64,000 bases of DNA from Liriodendron chinense (Eukaryota > Streptophyta > Magnoliopsida > Magnoliales > Magnoliaceae), in the NCBI GenBank assembly GCA_003013855.2, contig ML058586.1, positions 4,082,196-4,146,195 on the forward strand, in the 5' to 3' direction. The notes under the pieces were generated by a model. It was not told the DNA's origin and did not search any database. It worked only from the letters and a program-made list of their open reading frames with translations. The position numbers were made by a program, and so were the translations under genes. Shown here piece after piece: positions 22,225 to 31,755 of this stretch. Each line of letters opens with the position of its first letter. Positions within the stretch are counted from its first letter, which is position 1.

Positions 22225-23610
22225 TGGCTATGTGAACTTCTCAACAGATTGGATGGAAAATAAACCCTATGGAAATATTAAGGTGCACCCTAAGACGTTT
22301 TTAATGGTAGGGTGATCTATCACATATGTTTCCTATGGTATGGTCTACCTGCTAATTGGATCTGATACTGCCCTAAAATCATCTAGAAAAACGGATGGAC
22401 AGCATGGATATAGAACACATACATCAAGGTGGACCTCATGGTAAGGGCTGCACGGTCTTGGGTGAGTCCGAGTCTTATGTAATTCGCTCCCGGCTAAAAC
22501 TGGAAGGTGCCCTGTGGCCGCACAACGATGTGTGTGTTTTATCCATGCCGTCCACTCATTTCGAATCATTATTTTAGGCATGAGCCCAAAAGTAAGGTAG
22601 ATCCAAATCTCTGGTGAACCACACCAACTGAAAACAATGGTGATTAAAAATTCACCATTAAAAATTCCTAAGGCCCACTGTAATATTTATTTCCCATCCA
22701 ATTTATTGATCATGTCACAAAGATTTGGTTGAAGGGAATACACGAATAGCAGCTTGATCCAATACTTTTGTGGCCCCAAGAAGTTTTTAATGGTGGACAC
22801 TCCATCAACACTGTTTCCTGCATAGCTGATAGCCACAAGAAGTTGGTACATATAACATTTGTACAAGCAAAGAAAAAAAAAAAATGTGGTCCACTTGATT
22901 TTAACGATCTAAAAAAACGGATGGACAAGTTGGCCACACAAAGCACTGTCCAATGTCAGTGGGCAATCTGTGTCGACCAACCCACATGGACTCAGGCGTA
23001 GCTGTAGCACACAACACCAGGTATATATGTGTGGTACTCCAAAAGAAGGTCCGATGTCCCACCATGATATGTGTTTTATTTCACACCGTCAGTCCATTTT
23101 GCCTACCATTTTAGGACATAAGCCCAAAGATGAGGCAGATAAAAATCTCAAGTAGACCACACCATTGGAAATAGTAGTGACTGAATCCTGTGTGATGTAG
23201 TCACACAAACCTGGTAATATCTATTCAATTTTTTATTTTTATTTTTTTTTAATTTTTAAGGAAGAGATATTTTATCGATGAGGAGAAACTAGCCACATTC
23301 GGGTGGGCCTCACAAAGAAAAAAAAAAAAAAAAGAAGTTGACAGCCTCACCTATTTTATACTGAGAATTATATTCGGTCACCTAATTTTGAGGATGTTCA
23401 AACTCGTCATGTGAGCTAATCAACAAGTTAGATGGCAAATAAACATCACAGTGGACTACAAGGAAGTTTTTAATGATGGACGTTTAATTGTCACTGTTTC
23501 CTCTGGTGTAGTTCGCCTAACATTTGGATATGCTTCATTTTTTGGGCCCGTGCCCTGAAATGATCTGGCAAAATGCACGGATGGGGTGGATAAAACACAT
23601 ACATAATGGT
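22225..23610. repeat. Copies of the GGCCCAC palindromic MITE family
   Basis: Four partial copies (about 22225-22445, 22510-22950, 23015-23205, 23370-23610) share the blocks TTTTAGGGCATGAGCCCAAA, GAAGTTTTTAATGGTGGAC, CACTGTTTCCT and AACACATACATCAAGGTGGA. In the best copies the second half is the reverse complement of the first. Non-coding. Confidence 0.65.
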
Positions 23611-24111
23611 GGGGACCACAGAGCTTTCCCAGTAGCTCACGATGTCGACGTGGAGCTGTTGGCTACATCATGCACTTGATATCCCTCAATCCAAATTGGC
23701 TCATGGTTCACCTATCCAGACCATTGGTCCATTTGATCCCATGGATAGGCCATGCAAAGCAGCTCTGGTAACGGGGGTTGAACCTATGAATGACCACAAA
23801 TTTTATTCGTGTGGCCAACATCAGATCATCTTAATTTTTAACTCGTACGGCTTACATTAGACCGTCTTAATTTTGAATCATGAAACATGCACAGTGGGGT
23901 CCACTTCCTGAATGACGTCGAATATTGGAAATACTCAATACCGTGTCTTGCTGCATATGAACGGGACAGCCGCGTTTAGTGTCATGTTGACGAATCGAAT
24001 TCACGATGTGACCTTTCTTCGAAAATGCATGGTTTGTGTCGCTGCATTTTCTCTGGTGTTAGAAAATAACACAAAATGCACCCTCCGACCATGTATCGTG
24101 GGATGTATGCC

Positions 24112-24120
24112 TATATAAGA
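24112..24120 (+). promoter_or_regulatory. TATA box of the second SABATH gene
   Basis: TATATAAGA lies 64 bp before the ATG at 24184. Transcription would start near 24145, giving a leader of about 40 bp that is mostly the (GA)n run at 24151-24180. Position and spacing fit a plant core promoter; the start site is inferred. Confidence 0.7.
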
Positions 24121-24148
24121 CAGATGCCATCTAAGGAATGCTTGTGTG

Positions 24149-24183
<35 letters not shown>

Positions 24184-24185
<2 letters not shown>

Positions 24186-26022
24186 GAAGGTTGAACAAGT
24201 TCTTCACATGAACGGAGGAGCTGAAGATAATAGCTACTCTAAGAACTCCATTCTTCAGGTATCTCATCTCCCTCGTCTTTGGGTCAGGAAGGTTTGACCT
24301 TAGTCTGCGGTCCTATTTAGCCCATGTGAGCTAGACAGGATCGTTCATGCAATGTATCAAACTTTCTACATACCTTGGCCCAAAAATCCGGTGGTTCTGA
24401 TCATGTCGGTCACACAATATGTATCAAGATTTTGGGCAGTTACAATAAAAAAAAAGAAAAAAAAAAAAAGAAAAAGAAAAAAAAAAAAACAGTCAGTCTA
24501 CATTTCTTGTCCATGTGTGGCCGATCTGATGTCCAGACGAGCTTTATTTTTTAGCTGAAATACAACGAAGTAGGTTTGACATGATGGATCGATGGACAGA
24601 ATCTTGCATACATGTGAAAAGTCAGGTGTGGGAACGGATTCGCACGAGTAGTCCTACCACTGGTTTTGTCTTTTGCATAAAAGCAACCAGATGGGCCCTA
24701 CCATATAAATAATGACCACCCAAAAACTTATATTGACATGGATTGGCCTCAATTTTGCACCGTCTCAGTTTTATGGTTGGTCATTAATCCTCGTAGATTG
24801 GTTGGATCCATGAAAATTTCATGGTGGGCCACATGTGCAACAGTTGTTCAAGAAGCTTACTATACAGTCGTTGCAGAGGAACCGGCCTGGACTCTCTATT
24901 CTCTAAATATTATTTATCTCTTAACCTTATTAATCATTGATTCATTCCTGTGTTTTCTTTTGTAGAGGAAGGTCATATCCATAGCAAAGCCCATGATAGA
25001 AGAAGCTTTACTAAATGCCTACTGCAAAACATTCCCACAGAGCATGGGCATTGCAGACTTGGGTTGTTCATCAGGGCCCAACACATTGATAGTCATCTCC
25101 AAAATCATGGATACCATTGCTGAAAATTGTGACCGTCTAAGCCGCCCAGCACCAGAGATGCGGGTGTACTTGAATGACCTTCCAGGGAACGACTTCAATA
25201 CTGTTTTCAAGTCATTGCCAGGTTTCTATGACAAATTGAAGGAAGAGAAAGGAGATGATTTTGGACCATGTTTCATTAGCGGAGTCCCAGGTTCCTTCTA
25301 TGGTAGGCTTTTTCCAGGAAAAAGCCTTCACTTCGTCCATTCTTCTTACAGCCTCATGTGGTTGTCTAAGGTTTGCATCTTTGTTCATGGCACATATCTT
25401 CGGCTGCTAACATTTTAGGACAACACTTCAGTGATAATTCACTGAATTAATTATGTTGTGGTGTCTCATTCACTTTCTACATCAATCCAGACCGTACAAG
25501 TCATACTCCTCAGGTAAATAATGCATATACCCAAAAATCGCACTGATCAAACGAACCTAACTGTTGAATCGGTGGCTATAAAAATGGACCGCTAAGGAAT
25601 AAAATGATGTGTGGTTAAATTCAACTGGAAATGAGACAGCAATTTGGACAGTCTAGATGTCCGCAGATACACACAGCTTGAAAGAACTATGGTGAAGTAA
25701 TCACTCTAGCTTAGCTGAATAACTAATGTTAGTGGCATCTTCAAAATGGCAGGTTCCTGCAGGGCTTGAGAGTGAAAACGGAGTCGCATTAAACAAAGGG
25801 AACATCTACATGGCGGAGACGAGTCCTCCCATCGTTTTTGAAGCGTATCTGGAGCAATTCCAGAAAGATTTCTTGACATTTCTCAAGGCCCGCGCAGAAG
25901 AGATGATCGGTGGTGGACGTATGGTCCTAACACTTTTGGGTAGGAAGAGTCCAGATCCCTCTAGCAAAGAGTGTTGTTGCATTTGGGCATTGCTGGCTCA
26001 AGCCCTCAATGATATGGCCTCT

Positions 26023-26063
<41 letters not shown>

Positions 26064-26691
26064 TTGGAAACCACACACTTTTCCCTTCTATGTGCAAATC
26101 AATGGGATTAACAATACATAAGATTTAATGGATGATAATCGCTTCCAGCATAAGGTAAATTATCAAACATGTAAAGTGCAGGAGGGACACATATTTTTAT
26201 GTGTAAAACCCTTCGATGTGAAGGGAATACCACGGACCTAGTCTAACACAAATTCACTATGTTAGAGATAATGGAAGTACAATGATCAAAAGAACCTCTC
26301 TTAGATAACCAAATACATCACCCAAATTGGATTTCAAACCACAACAAAAGAAATGAGTTCTCACCAACTAGGGATTGTACAAAACTCCTAACATAAGTGC
26401 TGTGAATGGACCTTCACCAAGCCAAATGCAAAGATTTTAGCCTTACAAGGTTCTTGAACTTCTTCTACAAAATCATTTTTCCTTTATTCTTTCTCATCTT
26501 CTTCTCTAAGAAAGAAAAACCTCAAATATTACAGGAAGTCTCACTTGGAAAAAAAAAAATTAATAATAAATAAATTCTATCATTTTACTTTGCTTGGTTA
26601 AAAGATCAAAAAGCCCCCACTAGGGCATGTGGACAAAAAAGGACTATTGCCCACAAATGTGGGTCCCACCTCTACATGACGAGGGACCCCA

Positions 26692-26726
<35 letters not shown>

Positions 26727-29146
26727 AAAAACATCCATCGTGGAACCCACCTTTTCCATAAAGAGAGACTTTCAAATATGAGAGGCATCTATGTATTTCA
26801 AATTCGAGAGGTCGTCATGCATCCATTATGATGTAGAGAGAGAATCTCCTGATGGAGGGTGTGGATCAAGCACGTTCTTGTTAGATGCGGACTAGAAAAA
26901 GATCGAGAAAGAGTGGAAATGATCCGAACCATCAAAATCTTAAATCAGTTTTATCTCGCAAATCGAGATGAGTTTTTCGACATATTATATATGATTTTGG
27001 GATAGGAGGACCTACTTAAGACAACCAACCAAGCTATGTTGGGTTTCCTATGCCGAATTTATGAGATTCCATCAAATCGTCATTAAAAGATCCCACTTAA
27101 TTTCTTTCTTATTATAAATAGTAAGTTTTAATTCTAGTATTACTTTTGATCCGTTGAGTTGTAGAAGTTATGCCCAGCATAAAAAGGACTTAGAAAAGTT
27201 AGGAGAATAACATGGTTGGGCCAAATTAGACATTTATTATTTTTGGTTGAAAATCACGAAGTATAGTAGGAATAGAGGTCATTTATAAATAGTAAGTTTA
27301 CTATTTATAGTAAGTCACATTTTTAATGTGTTTGAGTTGAAGTCAAAGTCTAAAACTTCATCTTAGGGTTATGTTCCTTATTTAAAGAGTTGTAATTTTA
27401 TTTTTATGATTAATCAAATTATTTCAAATTTAGTAGGAATTATTCTTGTTTTTATCTCTGATGGATTCAAGGCAGTCCGGTTGAGGAGCTCCGGAAGCTC
27501 TATGGATATATTTAGATTATTTATTTAGTGAAGGAAGATGGTGATCGACCTCACCACGTCCCCCTGTGTCACACTGTTGGACAAGGAGGGACACCTACCT
27601 TTTCCATGAAAAGAAACTTTCAGATATTTCAATTATTTTTTTTTTAAGAAAATCAAGTTCTATTTACAGAAGCGCATACAAAGTGACAGGACTAGTCACA
27701 CTTCGGGCAGACCTTGGCAAGTAAAATCCACCCTTGGAGCACCTATCTTATACCACTAACTAAGAAACAAGGGAAAAAAAAATAATAATAATAATTAAAA
27801 AAAAACAAAAAAAAAAAAAAAACCCAGCAATTAACCCTGACTAATACTTTCGATCCCGACCCTGTCCAAAAAAAGGCGGACCGGAATAAATGAGATAACA
27901 GGGACCCACTTCCCATACGAGCCAGCCCGTCCGCCACTCCATTCGCTTCTCTCCGAGGACGATGGTTAGCTTAAGATTTGAGTGGCCGCCATGTATCCAC
28001 TGTGGGACCCACCTTTTTCCAAGGAAGAGAGCCTTTCAAGTATCCACTGTGGGACCCACCTTTTCCACGAAGAGAGCCGTTCAAATTTGAGAGGACACCA
28101 TGTATTGCAGCTAGTCTTACAGTCCCCTCGACCTAAGGGTGGGCTACACTTGGATCAAGGTGATCTTCGTTTTCCATATCAATCTCATACTTATATTGGG
28201 AAATCAAACAGTTCCCTGATCTAATAAAATTCAGGTGGTGCACTCCCACCTATCGGTTCAAAAAAAAAAAAAAAGCAGTTCCCTGATCTAATGCTGGCTT
28301 ACAGTTGGGAATTTTTTTTTTTTTTCAGACGGTAGATGCCATCTCCCTGTTAGAAAAGGAAAAAAAACAGTAATTCCGAGAACAAATTTTCAGTTTTAGG
28401 GGAGAGTAGCCTCCTTAGGTAGTATTCTTCAAAGAGAAGAACTATTTTTCCACACTTGTTCCTCACGTGCATGACCAAACATTTTGCTCCTTAAAAGCAA
28501 ATTTCCCTCAAATGACTCCAACCATGCAAAATTGGAATTTTTTTATTTGAAATAAATAACTAAAATATAACTATCCTTAAGGACAGCTACAAAGTGGTAA
28601 CAAAAAAATGTGCAGGAGCATATCAATAAAATGTGCAGTCGAACATCAATGAAGATGGGCCCAAACTTTCTTATATATGTTAATACAGTAATAATCGCTC
28701 TCATCCGATTAGGAATCCATTAAATGATATCATTTGCATGCTTTTGTCACAAGTGATAAGTTAGTTTACGTTGGATGCAGGGTCTCACTGAAGAAGAGAA
28801 AGTGGATTCATTCAATCTGCCGCAATACACACCCTCACCACAGGAGCTCAATGAATTGATTCAAAAGGAAGGATCCTTCATTGTCCATCGGCTACAAGTC
28901 TCCCAAGTAAAGTGGGACATCGAAGATGAAGTTGATGAAGGTTTTGCATATGATAGGTCGGCAAGGGGACAAAAGGTGGCCCAGTATATGAGAGCCGTGG
29001 CTGAACCTTTAATCGCGACGCATTTCGGAGAGGCAATCCTGGACAGCTTGTTTAAACGATACAGTGAGATCGTCTCTGAGCAGATGAAGAGAGAGGAAAC
29101 CAAGTTCACTAACGTCAGCATTTCCATAGAAAGAAAAGGGGGATGA
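24184..29146 (+). CDS. SABATH carboxyl methyltransferase, SAMT/BSMT-like, complete
   Basis: Transfers a methyl group from SAM to the carboxyl of a small acid, probably salicylate or benzoate, giving a volatile ester; cytosolic, no signal peptide. Exons 24184-24258, 24966-25370, 25753-26025 and 28781-29146, all GT-AG and in phase, total 372 residues, normal for the family. The start is the first ATG after TATA and opens MKVEQVLHMNGG with NSYSKNS. SAM-binding residues: DLGCSSGPNT at 56-65 (Asp56, Cys59), LNDLPGNDFN at 94-103 (Asp96), and Ser135-Phe136 in VPGSFYGR. SSYSLMWLS at 151-159 carries Met156-Trp157, equivalent to Met150-Trp151 of Clarkia SAMT; jasmonate enzymes usually have His there. 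Later blocks: GNIYMAE, EEEKVDSFNLPQYTP and HFGEAILD. Intron 3 (2.75 kb) contains a solo LTR, a LINE and minisatellite. The substrate is inferred from sequence. Confidence 0.93.
24259..24965 (+). other. Intron 1 of the second SABATH gene
   Basis: 707 bp, GT at 24259 and AG at 24964-24965. Contains an A-rich run at about 24448-24489. Confidence 0.85.
26025..26060 (+). repeat. (CT)n microsatellite abutting a splice donor
   Basis: The exon 3 donor reads CAG/GTCTCTCT..., so the intron's first bases are part of a CT repeat of about 34 bp. Another (CT)n run is at about 26694-26725 in the same intron. Confidence 0.9.
26829..27571 (+). mobile_element. Solo LTR (family A) in intron 3 of the second SABATH gene
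   Basis: Starts TGATGTAGAGAGAGAATC, ends CCCCCTGTGTCA. It shares with 2821-3505 the blocks GATCCGAACC, AAATAGTAAGTTTTAATTC, AGTAAGTTTACTATTTATAG and GGTGATCGACCTCACCACGT; the start GGATCAAGCACGTTCT also matches the window-start copy. No target duplication could be seen, so the exact ends are uncertain. Confidence 0.7.
27628..27965 (-). mobile_element. LINE 3' fragment in intron 3
   Basis: The minus strand reads NGVADGLARMGSGSLL with W-poor tail sequence, the usual C-terminus of a LINE RNase H domain, followed by an A-rich 3' end (poly-T at 27629 on the + strand). Heavily 5'-truncated. Confidence 0.6.
28209..28292 (+). mobile_element. 50-bp retroposed LINE tail with a 17-bp target duplication
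   Basis: CAGTTCCCTGATCTAAT occurs at 28209-28225 and 28276-28292. Between them is only about 50 bp: AAAATTCAGGTGGTGCACTC followed by CCACCTATCGGTTC and a poly-A run. Related tails precede A-runs at about 38915-38965 and 41950-41995. This is an extremely 5'-truncated retroposition 0.5 kb before exon 4. Confidence 0.75.
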
Positions 29147-29610
29147 AAATCTATGCATACCCGAGCCATGTTTGCATCTATACTAAGGAAATGTGTTAGA
29201 GGCATTTCAGATCCAGAAAAGTAAAAAATAAAGAAATAAAAGATGCAGGGATGATCAAGGATCATGAATGTGCAAAGCGCATCATCAGGGGCTTCACAAG
29301 AAAATCGAGTCTTCCTTTTGGCGCACATTTTCAAAGTTCATTTATCTTATTAGTTTATTAGGGTTTACTTGTGTGTGTTAGATAAATTTGGACTCAAGTT
29401 AAAGATTGTTTAGGAGTTTGAGTAGGATTGAGTGATTGTACCTTGCAATAAATCTATATATGCATGTAGCATGGATACTTTATTCAGTTAGTAAAATGAT
29501 TACTGCTTTTTTACTTTTGAGAATTGCTATAGTTCTGTCAAAATCACCATCCATGGAATATGAGGATGAAGAAATCTTACCTGAATCCGTAATTGATGAT
29601 TGGCTTGAGC
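29147..29610. other. 3' flank of the second SABATH gene
   Basis: Includes the likely 3' untranslated region; AATAAA-like hexamers occur (for example near 29228 and 29446). No other gene seen. Confidence 0.5.
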
Positions 29611-30199
29611 CTTTTTATTATTATTATTACTATTTTTTTTTTTTTTAAAGAACTGAAATTTCCATTCAAAGCACAACGGAATCTACATTTGGGCAACCCG
29701 GCAGAACAAAAAAAAGGCAGGCTGCCTATCGTGAACTACACAACACAAAGCAGCCAAACCCAAAATGGATCCTCATTTCCTCAACATGGTCCCCAGGCCC
29801 ACTTTGTCGAGAACAAGGCTCCTTCGAATTTCTTTGGGGCGCTCCCTAACTGAATTGAAATCTCTTTTCCTTTGCGACTCACTCCCAAGCCACGCTAACC
29901 CATCCGCGACTCCATTGATCTCTCTTGGCACAAACTGGATCCTAGCCTCAATGTGCCTCAAATGGTTAGAGATCCGCACCCACCAATACCAAAGATCCCA
30001 ACTCAAAGGTGGGCCCCCAGCTAAGGCAGCCACGACAGTCTTTGAGTCGCTCTCCAGCTCGATTCTTTGGAGACCCCGCTCAATACACAACAATAAGCCC
30101 TCCTCCAAAGCCTTAACCTCTGCCCGAACATGTGGGCTTGAGCTTGTGGGAAAGGATGATCAGTTGTTGTCTTCCACTCCTCACCGCCGGACAAAGTGA
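29611..30199 (-). mobile_element. LINE RNase H fragment
   Basis: Poly-T at about 29624-29646 marks the 3' tail. On the minus strand: RAEVKALEEGLLLCIERGLQ, then ELESDSKTVVAAL, VPREINGVADGLA and a conserved tail ending LVLDKVG. The ESDS aspartate and the E of RAE are kept; the DGS segment is missing (5' truncation). One open stretch covers 29773-30108. A second poly-T follows at 30200-30216. Confidence 0.8.
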
Positions 30200-30496
30200 A
30201 TTTTTTTTTTTTTTTTATGCCTAATCATAGTGCGGGGACTGTGGCTTGCTTTATATGTTCATAGGTCGGCGGTTGAGGGTCTACCCGTAGCTGGATTTTG
30301 CATGAGTTGATTGCCACCATGATTCTCTTGTCAGGGAGAGAGGCTGTAGTCGATTGCAACAAGAAAGAGGAAAGTTTGTATGGTACTTTTTTCTTTTTTA
30401 AGAAAGAAATTTTATTGAATAGAGTATGCAGAGCAACACTTCGGGAGGGCGCCACAAAAATTAGTTTAGCGGCCTCACTTACCATATACTCCAGAC

Positions 30497-31098
30497 TAGG
30501 GCTCTCAATGGGTCGGATGTGGATCGGGTCCAGTTAGATCCGGCTCCAAGTCTGTATATTTGTAGACGGATTCAGATAAGATTCGGATCCAACTCGGATC
30601 CAAAAGGTGATATCCATATCCGATCCATTTATAAGTTGTTAGATCCATTTCCTATCCAAAATCCATATAACCATCGGATTTGGTCGGATCTAGGTCCGAA
30701 TCCACCCCCATTACAAATCTAAAAAATATATATAATGTAATATATTTAATTTAGTAGAAAAATGATGCAAAACTCACTATTTACAGTGGTATGGTCAACC
30801 TAAGAGTGGCATGTCTCAATTTTGAGACATGGCCTAAAATAATCTGGAAAACACGGATGGCCAGCATGAATATAAAGTATACATTAAGGTGACAATGAGT
30901 CAGATCTTAATCGGATTTGGATGGAACTCGAATATGTTCCTATAAATCCAAATCCGGTCCATTTAAGTAATCAGACCTATTTTAAGATCCAAATCCGATC
31001 CATTTAACTAATCGGACCTATTTTAAGATCTAAATCCGCATTATACAGATTCAAAGTGACTTGGATCTCGGATCTGACCCGCTCCACTGAGATCCCTA
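30497..31098. mobile_element. hAT-type MITE with 8-bp target duplication
   Basis: Terminal inverted repeats TAGGGCTCTCAATGGGTCGG and (reverse complement of the right end) TAGGGATCTCAGTGGAGCGG. The flanks CTCCAGAC (30489-30496) and CTCCAAAC (31099-31106) form an 8-bp duplication with one mismatch, the hAT size. The interior is full of GATCC/GGATC palindromic words and includes a piece of the GGCCCAC MITE family at about 30780-30895. Non-coding. Confidence 0.75.
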
Positions 31099-31143
31099 CT
31101 CCAAACGCTCCTAAACAAGGAGCCAAGGTCTGAAATTTTAAAA

Positions 31144-31217
31144 AGAAAGGCTGAAACCTTTTTTTTTTTTTTTTAATGGTTAGTTCACACACCCCATTGT
31201 TAGAAAGGCTGAAACCT
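31144..31217 (-). mobile_element. 42-bp retroposed tail with 16-bp target duplication
   Basis: AGAAAGGCTGAAACCT at 31144-31159 and 31202-31217 flanks a poly-T followed by AATGGTTAGTTCACACACCC. On the minus strand this is a GGGGTGTGTGAACTAACC plus poly-A tail, the same kind of 3' end as the SINE at 44098-44300. Confidence 0.7.
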
Positions 31218-31755
31218 AAAGCCATAAGGAGATCTAAATAAAACCACAACCAGATGCCAAAACTGCACACCGGAGAAGACATGATCAAAAGTACTTATCC
31301 ATTCCTAATCGCCCCAAAACCAACACAGTCCAGGGTGATAAGGCTTCTCACATGCCTAGGAATTTTCAATCTGTTTTTTTTTTTAATTAAAAAAATTATT
31401 AATAGGGAAGCAAACTCTACATTTGGGTGGGCGCCATAATAAGGAAGACAGCTGCGCCTATCATGAAGCTAGGACTTTACAAATGTATGGACACGAAGAA
31501 AGAGAACCGTGCCAAGTTACCTCTTCCTTAGGGAACCCAACCCTGTCCCATCCAAAGTGATGAGACCTCTCACCTGCCTGGGAAGCTTTGATATGAGGAA
31601 ATAGCTAGGTTGCATCTGCCCTTCTCTCACTCCCTAACTTGGCAAGAGCATCTGCTACAGCGTCACCTTCTCCTAGTGTATGGACAATGACCGCATTAAG
31701 GGATCAAAAAAGGACTTGGATCGAGCCCAGCCTATACCAAAGATTCCATGGAACT

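Larger units (their letters stand above)
26735..28110. repeat. Broken minisatellite of about 50-60 bp in intron 3
   Basis: Units of the type CCACTGTGGGACCCACC-TTTTCCA-GAAGAGAG-TTTCAAAT occur at about 26735-26830, 27572-27625 and twice in tandem at about 27995-28110. The pieces are separated by the LTR 26829-27571 and the LINE 27628-27965, so a once continuous array appears to have been split by both. Confidence 0.55.
30395..31365 (-). mobile_element. LINE 3' end, interrupted by a hAT MITE and a tiny retroposon
   Basis: TTTAAGAAAGAAATTTTATT...CACTTCGGGAGGGCGCC is the 3' end seen in other LINE copies here. After the insertions at 30497-31098 and 31160-31201 the minus strand continues to a tail reading RHVRSLITLDCVG, the end of a LINE RNase H region. 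It stops at the poly-T of the next LINE near 31370. Confidence 0.6.

Noticed and set aside
26829..27571. Target duplication of the solo LTR in intron 3
   Set aside because: Flanks CATTA and CACTG do not match; ends may be slightly misplaced or the site rearranged within the minisatellite.
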